Assembly (NCBI GenBank): GCA_963971425.1
Contig: OZ020514.1
Coordinates: 45,785,527 to 45,849,526, forward strand
Source of the DNA: Bryoerythrophyllum caledonicum
Lineage: Eukaryota > Streptophyta > Bryopsida > Pottiales > Pottiaceae
Direction of reading: 5' to 3'
Length of the DNA: 64,000 bases
Part shown: positions 23,569 through 33,504 of the stretch, piece after piece
How positions within the stretch are numbered: position 1 is the stretch's first letter
Layout: every line of letters begins with the position of its first letter
Program-made: the position numbers and the translations under genes
Notes under the pieces: generated by a model
Database searches by the model: none
What the model was told of the DNA's origin: nothing
The model's input: the letters and a program-made list of their open reading frames with translations, nothing else

Positions 23569-24799
23569 ATCACAGTTTCCAATTCCGATTTCCATGAGGT
23601 AGAAAGATTAAAGCAACGTGTGGAATCACATTTAATTTTGGAAAACGCTGTTAATATGATTACAGATACAGCAAGAGTCGAAGAAGAAGAGGAAGCAAAT
23701 GTTGATTTAACAGTGGACCTGATCGGCGAAAAATATCAAGGTATGAATATAGTAGATGACAGTCCGCTTTTGTCACAAAAAAACATTACTGTTGGATAGG
23801 TTGAATGTTTGAAAGAGCAGCCAGACATTGTAGTGGTCTAAACATGGGATTCTATTCTAACCGTTGTTCAAGATCCTATTGTGTAGGCATCAATTTAAAC
23901 AAAGAGAGTGGTGCGTAACCTAATCTAGCAGAATGATAGAGGTAGGCAATAATCATTTCATCTGTGGTGTTGAAAATTGTAAGGGCAAATGCATCTTTTT
24001 TATGCTTCGGACAGTCGATTGTGCACAATACAAGAGAAGGTAGGAACATTAAGCCTTATGATTTACCAGGGAATTCAAAGTCAGAAAATTTGGAAGTCGT
24101 TTCATCTTTGTTCCTTGTTGATGAATGGGACATTCAAGTTTGTATTGGAGTATGGTCAATATGATAGTGTAGTTCGGGAATAATGATTGTGATAATTACG
24201 TCCAAATGTAGAGAAGGAGGAGACCGGAGAAGATGAGCTGAATATCTCTGGTCGGGGGAGAGGGTTGAAAATGAAGGGGATTGCAGACATAAATGCCGAA
24301 TGTGCGGAAACAATAGTAGAAGTACCTGACGAGAACAACCGGCGAGTGAAGGGTAGAACCGAATGTAAGACAGATAAAAGGCGGATGTCAAAAAGCAAAT
24401 TTATGGACATGGTGCCTCCACATATCCTAAATCCTATTGCCAAACACGTAAGTTTATAGCCACTAAGTGAAGTTACTAAATGTTATTGAAAAGGAAATTA
24501 TTAACATGCTTCATAGCATGGTATTCTGGATTTCACATGATGTTTTAAAACGGAGGAGAGGATAAAAAATAAATATATGTAAATACATAATTGTTTTTTC
24601 TAAATGAGAATATATATGCATATTCTTTTATGTTTTTTCTCGACATAGGGGGATCTTTGTTGCAAAAGACTGTTGTTATGTAGGTTTATATATTTGCCTA
24701 AGTATCACCAACAATCTTCCATGTTTTATACTTAGTTAGAGTTGTTATCTATAAGCAGTTGGTTTCATATTGACGTGCATTTTTATAATGTCCTTTGCA

Positions 24800-25154
24800 G
24801 ATAAAGAATCCATTGCACGTTGGGAAAGACGTCTAGGTATTACATCCCCATGAAAGCGGAGCACCTGTAGCTTTAGGTAAAACATTCTATAGTTTCAAGA
24901 GTGGAAAACATAAACTCCAAGTTCATCCATGGAGTGTTATAGCGTGGGAGTTTGGCATGCAAATGGTAGAGATTGTGAAGGTCTTCAAGTCAGGAGTGAA
25001 GGGAATGTTTCCTACAAGGCAGCTCAAAAAATGGGTGAGAAGCTTGGATCATGTCTCTTGCGTGGACAACGCCGATGATGCTATTGTCTTGTGGGGGTCG
25101 GATTACCTTGTTATGATCTCAGAAGAGGGTAAGAAGAAACAAATTGGGACTTGA
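24800..25154 (+). pseudogene. C-terminal block of the TNP1-like gene
   Basis: After a likely acceptor (TTTGCAG, about 24800) the reading gives VLHPHESGAPVALGKTFYSF, KSGKHKLQVHPWSVIAWEFG and MQMVEIVKVFKSGVKGMFPT, then KKWVRSLDHVSCVDNADDAI. This resembles the C-terminal region of plant CACTA second proteins, where a VALG...V..VHP...W.....T...A..MFVAWP-like pattern occurs. The match is loose. One stop interrupts the start of the block. The frame closes at 25154. Confidence 0.35.
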
Positions 25155-25159
25155 ATTCT

Positions 25160-26329
25160 CTAAGAAGGTAAGTTCATGATATCTAAACCAAGTCATTGAA
25201 ATTGCCATTGTAGCAAGAAGTTTTTTGTTCAAAATAGTGGTATTGTATGTTGTATATTCTCGTGGATTTTGAGGTGAAAATTTGTTATTGTCTCACAAAA
25301 CTGCAGTCTTGAGTTTGTAGGTGTGTGTTAATGGTGAAGCAGGATTGACACTTGAATGGAGTTGAAAACCTAAGAGTACCGTCTTTGCTAGAGCATAAGC
25401 TTCTTTCTGCGTGTGATATGCAACAGGGAAAGTGAATGTACAAGATGAAGAGTAGCATTGAGTTTGTGTTAGTACTTATGCACTCAGCCATAGTTTATAA
25501 CAATATGCATTGAGCTTTGTGTCTGTTGTGATTCTAATTGTACTTTGTGAACTGCAAATCATGTAGGTGATAATTCGTGAAGCGTAGTCACAAAGGCGAC
25601 ATGGAAGTATTAATATTTATTCTATAATTGATACTGGAGTGGAGGAAAAAATATACGAGTCACAGAATGTTTCACATATCATATGATGAAAGGATCCAGA
25701 AAACCATTACGAAGATAGAAATGTAACTATGGTGAGAACGACGAATGGATTTATGATTTTAATAATGCCCATGTTGGAGCTTGAGGATGTGGTTAAGATT
25801 AAGAAGTTTTGCTACATCTTGTTAGTGTTGGAAGTCGTCATGAAGAGACGAAAACATAATGTTGAATGCAATATTTCTATATCAAGAGAAGAAGTCACTG
25901 GACCTTTTTGAAACTAGTCCTCGGACTTGTGTTTTAACTTTCCTCGGGTAGGGCTAGTTTTGAAGTAGTGAAATGTTTGAGTCCCCTTGAGATTAAGGAC
26001 AATTTTAACGTGTACAATTCATGGAATGAGGTGTGCATATTGAAATACATGCTCACAAAAATAAGTTATAATTGAGGATATATTTAGTAAAAGATAACAC
26101 AATTTAATTTCCAGTATATTTAATTCACAATTAATGCGGTTTAAACGTACTGATGTATTATATTAACTAATGTAATTTATTGCATTAATTTTTAGTATTA
26201 AAATATGGCTCAAAGATCTCGCAAATTAGGGGTTGCTATATTTACAAATTGAAGTAGATTTGAGTATGGCTCCGAACGACTTAGAAGCTGCCAGGTGCAG
26301 AAATTGAGTGATAGAATGCAAGCTGGGCG
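25160..26329. other. AT-rich gene-free stretch
   Basis: Only short chance frames (60-70 codons) on either strand. A TAGTG at about 25973 could be the right end of the CACTA element, but no matching CACTA start was found, so I do not call it. Confidence 0.3.
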
Positions 26330-26650
26330 GGCATTAGTGAGGTTGGTCGGGTATCAGAAAAGTTGGAGGTATCAATAAATTGAGGAAGTATCAGTATTCC
26401 TGGGATATCAATAATTTTGAACTGGTATAAGAAATGTGGGTGGTTATCAATAATAATGAGGGGCATCGATAATGTGGGTGGGTATCAATAATGTTGGGGT
26501 GCCAATAATGTTGGGCGGGTATAAATAATGTGAGTGGGTATCACTACTGTTGGGTGGGTATCCATAGTGTGGGCAAGTATACGTAATTTTTGGTGGTTAT
26601 CAATAATGTTGGGAGGGTATCACTAATGTTAGGCGGGTATCAATAACGGA
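26330..26650. repeat. Degenerate minisatellite, unit about 22 bp (GGGTATCAATAATGTTGGG)
   Basis: About 14 imperfect tandem units containing GGGTATCAATAATGTTGGGC and variants (CACTAATGTTAGGCGGGTAT, CATAGTGTGGGCAAGTAT). The best-conserved part is 26470-26650. No coding frame runs through it. Confidence 0.8.
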
Positions 26651-27329
26651 GTTCGATTTGACACGCGTCGGTAGGTGGTTGTACAGAACAGAGACCTCCC
26701 TAAACCCATGATTGTTTTGCACCAGTCCACGTGTCACTCAAGCTTCAAATTTCAGCGACGATGATATAGGAAGTAAGAAGACCAAGTAACTGGGTAATGT
26801 AAGTTCAAAAACTACTATAACGAATGGGGGCGCCGATAGGAGTAGACACCTAGGAGTCCATGTTGTCGGTGTTTTCCAGTGGCTCCATTTTGTGTTGTTT
26901 ATAGATTGTAATAGGGTACCGTAAGGATGAAGTCAAATTTATGGCCCGCAAGACCTTTTTATATCGGAGGTTGTCATTATATATGTGCTAGCCGGAGGTG
27001 ATGACTGGTGTCCACAAAGTTAGGTGGTTTTGCAGGTGCAGGTTGGCCGTTTGTACCCTTAATCTTTAGATAGTACTTGTAGATAGGTCTCGAGGTCGTT
27101 TTTGTTTATGGTGAATATCCAAAGTCGCTGACATTGCTCCTCCTCACCAGACCACCTAAAGAGTGCTTCCACCGTAGACCTTGGGCTAGAATCAGACAAG
27201 GGCGATGCCGTTGTGGCCGAACGATCTGGCATGGGAGCCCTGTCTCGGATGTCCGTGGCAGTACGTGCGGCATTGATGATGGTTGGCAATCCGCCAGCCT
27301 TTTATCCTTTAGCATAATTCATGGTGGAT
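26651..27329. other. Gene-free stretch before the gag fossil
   Basis: Moderate GC, no convincing frame. Two overlapping antisense frames at 27059-27315 are low-complexity and look like chance. The sequence may be the untranslated leader or long terminal repeat of the fossil retroelement that follows, but I could not delimit a repeat. Confidence 0.25.
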
Positions 27330-27811
27330 TAGGAGAGGTTTAGGCGTTATTAAATGCAATGCATCCAAGAATTCTGTTGGAAGAAGGAAGATATCTCTCG
27401 TACTATGTATACCTGGTTGGCACAATTGTCAGCGGAGGCTAGTGATGTGTTCATGGAGCGCCAGCTAGTGAAGATCTTCATCTTTAAGTTGGATAAGCAA
27501 ATGGTGAAATTGATTTGTCTAAATCTTCTTTATTAGTTTCACGGGTCGCCTCTTTGGTACAAGCTTTTGTCGAGGTAGAGGCGCTTGATAGAGCGTTAGG
27601 CGTGAGCAAGGCTACTGAATTGGTCACGGCACTCATGGATGCTCCTAAGCCTAAGAAGCTTCTCATCGCGATCGGGAGCTTGGAGAAGGCACAACTTGAA
27701 AAGGTTGTGCATTATTGGGCTTGTAGGCAAGTTGGTCACACAGAAGGGGACTCGAATTGTCTTATGAAGAAGGGGGCAGGGGCAGAGAAGGCAAGCCAAA
27801 GATCAAGGTAG
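27330..27811 (+). mobile_element. Fossil gag piece of an LTR-type retroelement
   Basis: The translation reads like the end of a plant gag protein: a helical stretch (MYTWLAQLSAEASDVFMERQ), a helix-rich segment with EALDRALGVSKATELVTALM, and a remnant zinc-knuckle (WACRQVGHTEGDSNC). It is broken and isolated; no protease, integrase or reverse transcriptase follows in a readable form. It is old by the look of it. Family (Ty1 or Ty3) cannot be told from gag alone. Confidence 0.45.
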
Positions 27812-27825
27812 CCAAGCTTGCAAAG

Positions 27826-27905
27826 AGGACGAGGCTATTTTGCGAGCGTAGACTTGCGAGCGAAGAGCGGCGAGCCTTGGTTTGCGAGCCTAAAGCACAA
27901 AAAGC
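27826..27905. repeat. GCGAGC-rich block, left copy of an inverted pair
   Basis: Contains GCTATTTTGCGAGCGTAGAC, then GCGAGCCTTGGTTTGCGAGC. The reverse complement of 31405-31492 gives GCTATTTTGCGAGCGTAGAG and AAGCCTTGGTTCGCGAGCCC. The two blocks lie in opposite orientation about 3.5 kb apart, each next to a zinc-knuckle gag remnant. Confidence 0.65.
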
Positions 27906-28559
27906 ACTGAGTTTTGAGGAAAAAGTTTCTTAGGTTATTTTAGGGAAATTAACACTAAATCTAATACGTCACTGGCCCTATTTCTGTGGAGTACATGGCT
28001 GAAACATTGGGCAAGTCAAAATAGTTTTTGAGAATAAAAAGACTTCAAGAAGAAAAAATTGCAAGTCATCATGAAGAAGGCCTATGACGATGGTCATAAG
28101 TTTATCAAATGTTGAAAAGATATGCTTTCTGAGGTTAGGAAGATAAAGGAAAAGTAACGATGAACGGGTGGACAGTAATTGAGCAGATAGAAAGTTGGTA
28201 GCACGAACACACTTAAGATCGATAAAAGAAAATGAGGGTGAAAAACATTGTTTAGGAGGGACTATGAGTGGTATGGATAAGAGAGTTCATATGAGAAATT
28301 GGTGATAAACAAGGAGAGTAAGAGAGTAACGGTTTAGAGATGGAAAATGTCAGTTTATGATAGAGATAGAATTTAGGGGAATTTTGATGGAGATCAAGTT
28401 AGGACATGATGTTTGTGAGAGGAACAACTAGGGTTAAATGAGTGCATAGAGGTGTAAGGAGACCAAAAAAAATTCTACAAGTGCAGAATACATGTGCAAT
28501 AAACATCCATCCTGTCATTCCCATGTGGAATACAAGAATTTGCTCATGAATGGAATGTT
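27906..28559. other. Purine-rich gene-free stretch
   Basis: A/G-rich on the plus strand, with no frame of note. It may be decayed internal sequence of the fossil retroelement. Confidence 0.25.
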
Positions 28560-29340
28560 GAAGTGGCTCTCTAGAGGAGCGGCTATTTTGGCTACCTTTT
28601 TGGAAGTTCCCTTAACATACTTTTAAAGGGTCCTCTAGAGAGGCGCCAATGTCGGCTATTCTATTTTTGGTTCCCTTAATATACATTTACGGGGCCCTTT
28701 AGAAGAGCGCTGATGTCAAGAGCCCTTATGAAGGTTTTCTTAATATATATTGAAGGGATTCTCATGAGGGGCGCCAATGTTGGCTGCCATATTGGAGGTT
28801 CACTTGATATACTCTTCTTGGAGAGGGAAGATGTCTAGGATCCTTTTGAAGGTTTCTTAATATACATTTAAGGGGTCTTCTAGGAAGGCGCGAATGTTGG
28901 CTGCCTTTTTGGAGGTTTTTTAATATACATTTAAGGGGTCTTCTAGGAAGGCGCGAATGTTGGCTGCCTTTTTGGAGGTTTTTTAATATACATTTAAGGG
29001 GTCTTCTAGGAAGGCGCGAATGTTGGCTGCCTTTTTGGAGGTTTTTTAATATACATTTAAGGGGTCTTCTAGGAAGGCGCGAATGTTGGCTGCCTTTTTG
29101 GAGGTTTTTTAATATACATTTAAGGGGTTCTCTTGAGAGGCGCCAATGTCGGCTGCTCTTTTGGAGGTTCTCCTAATGTACATAATAGGGGACTTCTTAA
29201 GGGGCGCTAATATTGGTTCTACATTTGGAGGTTTCTTTAATAAAATTGAAGAGGCCCTCTAGAAGGGTGCTAATGTTGGCAGCTTCTTCACAGGTTCCTT
29301 TGTAAAACCTTAGAACTGGCCTCTACATAGGTGTAGATGT
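28560..29340. repeat. Tandem array, 63-bp unit, with a perfectly homogenised core
   Basis: About 12 units. The anchor TATACATTTAAGGGGTCTTC starts at 28861, 28924, 28987 and 29050, and a variant starts at 29113, giving an exact 63-bp period. The central four units (about 28859-29112) look identical base for base. Units to the left (28560-28858) and right (29113-29340) are strongly diverged. Conserved blocks are GGCGCGAATGTTGGCTGCCT and TTTTTGGAGGTTTTTTAATA. 63 is a multiple of three, but every frame meets stops. Confidence 0.9.
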
Positions 29341-29880
29341 TAACATCTTCATTGAAATTCTCTAAAAAAAATAAGAGGGCTCTTTAGAAAGGTATGATTG
29401 TCTCCATGGGTTGCTGAAGTAGCGGACTTCCAAGAAGACATTCAAATTCAACCTTCCTTTTGTAGGTAGTTGATATTTCCAATTGCTAGTTTAAATCAAT
29501 TGCAGTCTAGGAGATTCTCGCAGCTAAGCGGCTGCCCTCAAGCGGATACCGTAAGGCATGTTCCAAGTCTCTATCTGGGGTCTGCCGATATTGATTGCCT
29601 CCACATTGTAACGTGCTATTATCGTGGTTAGAACATAATTTAGTGCACTCTTACCTATCCTTCATTGCCTCATTTGCTAATGCAATTGTATTTTTTTTAT
29701 TCAGAAATAGTTTGATAGTGTCGTTCCATTGCAACTTAGATGTTTCAAGAGAATTCCAATCGAAAACGTCCCAAAAAAGTGGGCCCACCCGCACTAGCAT
29801 AAATGTAGGTGATACTTTGACTCCCAAGTGACCAAGCCCCTATCCTTGAAATTGAACTGAGAAATGGCATCTAGCCCGAT
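29341..29880. other. Gene-free stretch after the 63-bp array
   Basis: No gene or repeat recognised. The chance frame at 29595-29831 has no family features. Confidence 0.25.
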
Positions 29881-30261
29881 TAAGTTGGCACTGAGATTAT
29901 GGTTCCTCTACTGGATGCTGCGGCGCATATGGAGCAAACAAGTAGAATGCAGAAGAAGGCAGCTGAAGCTGAGAAGGCAAAGAAAGAAAAAACAACGGTG
30001 GAGGCAAAAACAACCGCGGAGGCTGAAGCTATTATGAAGTTGAAGGTTGTGGTTGCCAAGGCCAAAGCAAGCATGAAGCTCTTTGCTGAGGTTGCTATTG
30101 CTAAGATGACAACAGAGCAGGCCGCTCACAATGAGGCCCTTGCGGTAGTGGATTCAGGTGCCAACACATATATCTTTGATCTAGCTCACATAATCCTAGC
30201 TATTGCAGTTGCTGCTCGGAGCCAATACTCTAGCCCACCACCGTTGACAGAGGATGGATAA
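29881..30261 (+). other. Ala/Lys/Glu-rich coiled-coil frame, possible retroelement remnant
   Basis: A 120-residue frame with a long charged helix (AEAEKAKKEKTTVEAKTTAE), then ALAVVDSGANTYIFDLAHI. The D-S-G-A core in that second block recalls the active site of retroelement aspartic proteases, but one four-residue match is weak. Lying between two gag remnants, it may be a fossil part of the same element. A chance low-complexity frame is as likely. Confidence 0.2.
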
Positions 30262-31404
30262 AGTCCCCTCTCCTATATTATACAGAAATTGAAGTAGAAA
30301 ATAGATCTGCTTCCCGCTTCATTTTGTCGCATCCTATTTCAATCTTTGTTGAGCCCACGAGTATCTGGAAGATAATCAAAGTGTTGTCTTGTGTTCACGG
30401 TTGTGTACCAAATTTTGAACAACTTTGTCCTTCAAATTCAATTTATTTTCCCACTCTTTGCACTTATGTTAATTTACTCATTCTTTCGTCTTCGTTCCTG
30501 AAATCCATGCTGTTGTTGCCAATGAACGAAATACCTCTGTGGAGAGTGTGGAGATATCCTTATTGGTCCCCAAAGGTGTTGCACTACTCATCAGCACCTC
30601 AGTAAAGAGAGTGCCAACATTGACATTGATTGAAGGAAGTAATGACTTTGGGTTGCCATTGCATTTCTAACTTGATGTCGTCATTTTGATCTTATTGCAT
30701 CACTGCAATGGTTGAGACTTGTTGATTTCAAGCTCTTCTCCTCATCCTATTCAAACTCTACAATAGTTTCATTGAAATTCTACAACAGATAGAATATCCA
30801 CTATGGAAAATATAAACATTACTCTCGCACTACTAAACACGCTCTTCCCCCCCAAGCAACCTTTAAAATCACTCTACATTAGTTCATATGGATATCTGCT
30901 ATAGCAGTCCACTATGTGGTCCCTTATTATGTCCATTCAAGATTTATTACTTCTTGAGTACTTCTTAGGAAAATTATTTAAATATCAATGCTAGTTCCAC
31001 ATACATGATTAGAGTCCATTAGTTGATAGAAATCACGATTAAAATTTCAACTTAATTCAAATTTAGAGTCTCCCTCTTTAAATTCCACTTACTTGTTGGA
31101 TATTTATAAGTCTTGATGATTAATTAGTTGAAATTGTATTTGGAATCCAACTTTGCTCTCTTCTTTTTGTGCAAAGAATTGTTTTCATCAAAACACAATT
31201 CATCCACGGTCATAGGGTAGTAGTATCCATTTCATCAGTCAGTCCCTACACTAATTCCACTTCTAGTGACAATTAGGTACCTCTTAATAGCACTTCAATC
31301 TTAGATCTAGTCCAATTTTCACGGCTGTAAGACCCTACCTTAAATATAACTTTTACTTTTTCTTTAATTTTAACTTTAAAGTTCCATAAACTTTTACTTT
31401 TTAT
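30262..31404. other. AT-rich gene-free stretch
   Basis: No convincing frame, tandem repeat or RNA gene. Several short frames (under 95 codons) lack family features. Confidence 0.25.
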
Positions 31405-31492
31405 CCTTAGGCTCTCTACTTTTTGCGCTCTGGGCTCGCGAACCAAGGCTTGTTTCTCTCCGCTCGCATCTCTACGCTCGCAAAATAGCTTT
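31405..31492. repeat. GCGAGC-rich block, right copy of an inverted pair
   Basis: Its reverse complement matches 27826-27905 over the GCGAGC-rich core (see that entry). Similarity appears to fade outside about 80 bp. Confidence 0.65.
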
Positions 31493-31926
31493 TCCCCCTG
31501 CAGAGAAGGCAAGGGGCAAGGAAAAAGAGTCCGTGACATGTTCCCACTCTAGCAAGATTGGCCACAGTGAACAATTTTGCTCTTCATCCAAAGAAACCCC
31601 TAGGGTCTTCAACTGCTCGATCGGATGTTGTAAAGACACTTCACACTGAATTAGTCGAGCTAAAGAAGAAGATGAGCACAATGGCCTCCTTGAGACAAGT
31701 GGGAGACACACGACAATCGGTGAGGGATCAGAGCTCATCTTCAGCCCTAGATCGCTATCTGTATGGCTATTTAGGGGAGGTGGTGGCAACAATTGCCATT
31801 CGTGCTCAGACTATCGCACAGGCGGTGGCACCTTCTCTCCGTGTGCTAGGGAATAGTGGTTGTCTACGCCACATGTTGCAGTTTGTAGAGACAATCTTCC
31901 TCCAGAATGCATTTAATCGTCACTAA
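31493..31926 (+). mobile_element. Fossil gag zinc-knuckle piece of an LTR-type retroelement
   Basis: One frame from about 31500 gives a remnant zinc knuckle (SSKIGHSEQFC) preceded by Lys/Glu-rich sequence, in the style of plant gag-pol proteins. An overlapping frame (31558-31926) is open but low in family features. It is a broken, isolated piece with no recognisable polymerase part nearby. It sits beside the right GCGAGC block just as the other gag piece sits beside the left one. Confidence 0.4.
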
Positions 31927-32039
31927 AATGCTTCCAAAGTAACCGCTCGAGTTTCGTTCCCACAGAGACCAAGTATTTCTTCTCTTAATATTCCACAATA
32001 CTAAACTTTACCAAAACAATTGTTCATTGGTTAGCTATT

Positions 32040-33496
32040 CTATTCACATAATTGCTACAGATCTGGATCCTTCAGGAGTCCGGAATTTGTACAACGGCTT
32101 CCGGAAATAGTTTCCGGAAGTCAGGAGGGTAGTTTGCTTTGTCTTTGTTCCTCCTCAGAGAGTCTTCCGGAGTTTTTAAGCGAGTGGCTGGGGTTCACTC
32201 ATCATGTTTTGTGTAAGTGGCTGGATTTCCCACTGCCTTGTGACTTTAAGTGGCTAGACGCCCACTGCCCAGAATTTATAGTGACCGAACACTACTCTCC
32301 CTACTGTGCTCACCAGTGATTTGATTGCTGATGCTAGACTTAGACTCTCACGACATCCGGATGGCCTTCCGGACGCAGTCACACAGAGACAAGTCCGGAC
32401 TACAACGACATTCCGGTAAATAAGGTTGCGATTCTACGGAGCAGATGTTACTATTCGCTAGGAGTATTCCGTCTAGACCTACGCATCAGGCTTTTCCTAT
32501 CTTGGGGGAAAACTCCGGCCTTGACCGGAATCCAGTTTAAAACGAATTCTTCCGTGACCTAAAGATTACCACGAACACCTCTGCGATTCATCTCTTCCCC
32601 TCCTCGCTAGTTCCGGACCTTGGAAACTACCAGGAACACCTCTGCAATAGCCCTCCAACTCTTCCAGGCGATCACCTGATACGGATCTTGACCAGTCTTC
32701 CCTCTAGCAAAACAAATGTATTACTCTACTCCGGAAGAATACTTACAAAACTCCACTTACAAGAATGGATCTGTTACTCACCAAGTCTACACTCCACACC
32801 AAGAGTACAAGGGAGCAAGTCTAATACGTAGGAGTGACGTATATTCAAAGTGAGAAAAACAAGATAAGGGGTTTTTCTTCAAAACCCCAATACTAAATAC
32901 TAACTTAGTTCCTTTTAAACTTAGCCTTCTACCGCTTCCATGGGAAATCCGCTAGATCTTATCTAAAAGATCTGAGAAATCCAGAAAAGTTCCAGATTGG
33001 ATCTCAGATCCTATAATCTTGGAAAAGTTTCCGGACTCCGGATGTTCTTGTCTAACTATAAAAATTGGCCACCGACTCCGTCAACAGTCGGGTGCACTTG
33101 GAGCCCCATCGTTTGTCGCTCTTGGTCCCGAATCTAAGCCCAAAAATTACTACTCCTAAACACTAACCTAAGTTGGAGCACCCGGTGCCCAGTTTCTCCC
33201 ACTTCTTCAAGAGGAGGAGATCTTCACTGGAGCCCGCTGCTTGTTCTTGGCCTTCTTTGTTGTTGCCGGCGAAGTGTTGACCTTCCGGGTCGATGGTCCA
33301 GCCGCCGGAGAAACCCTAGCCGCTGGAGCTCTGGAATCCGGAGGTGGCGGTGGCTGCTCAAATGATCCTTTTGGAACTGGAGGTGTTGGTTGTTCCGGCT
33401 CGGAAGCTGACATGGTCTTCTAGACCATGTCTTTGTAGCTTCCGGAGGGACTCTCAGGTCTGGGCGCTAGTCTCCGAGACACGGACTTTGGTGGTG
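32040..33496 (-). mobile_element. Fossil repeat, second copy of the gag-like element's 3' part
   Basis: Rich in TTCCGGA motifs. The minus-strand frame at 33413-33207 (PDSRAPAARVSPAAGPSTRK) is clearly homologous to the end of the frame at 37737-37441 (PGSRTPVAKTSPAFKPATRK). The homology extends downstream through untranslated sequence (about 33200-32880 against 37440-37040). So the 3' part of an older element exists twice in tandem, with the hAT inserted between. It is broken and old. Likely a retroelement, since the better copy looks gag-like; family uncertain. Confidence 0.5.
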
Positions 33497-33504
33497 CCTG
33501 GGGG

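Noticed and set aside
25973-25977. TAGTG as the right end of the CACTA element
   Set aside because: Five bases occur often by chance and no partner CACTA start with matching inner sequence was found.
28560-29340. CRISPR-like array (regular repeats)
   Set aside because: Units are contiguous with no unique spacers, and the context is eukaryotic.
29881-30261. Retroelement protease from the D-S-G-A motif
   Set aside because: Only four residues match in a low-complexity frame; kept as a low-confidence note.
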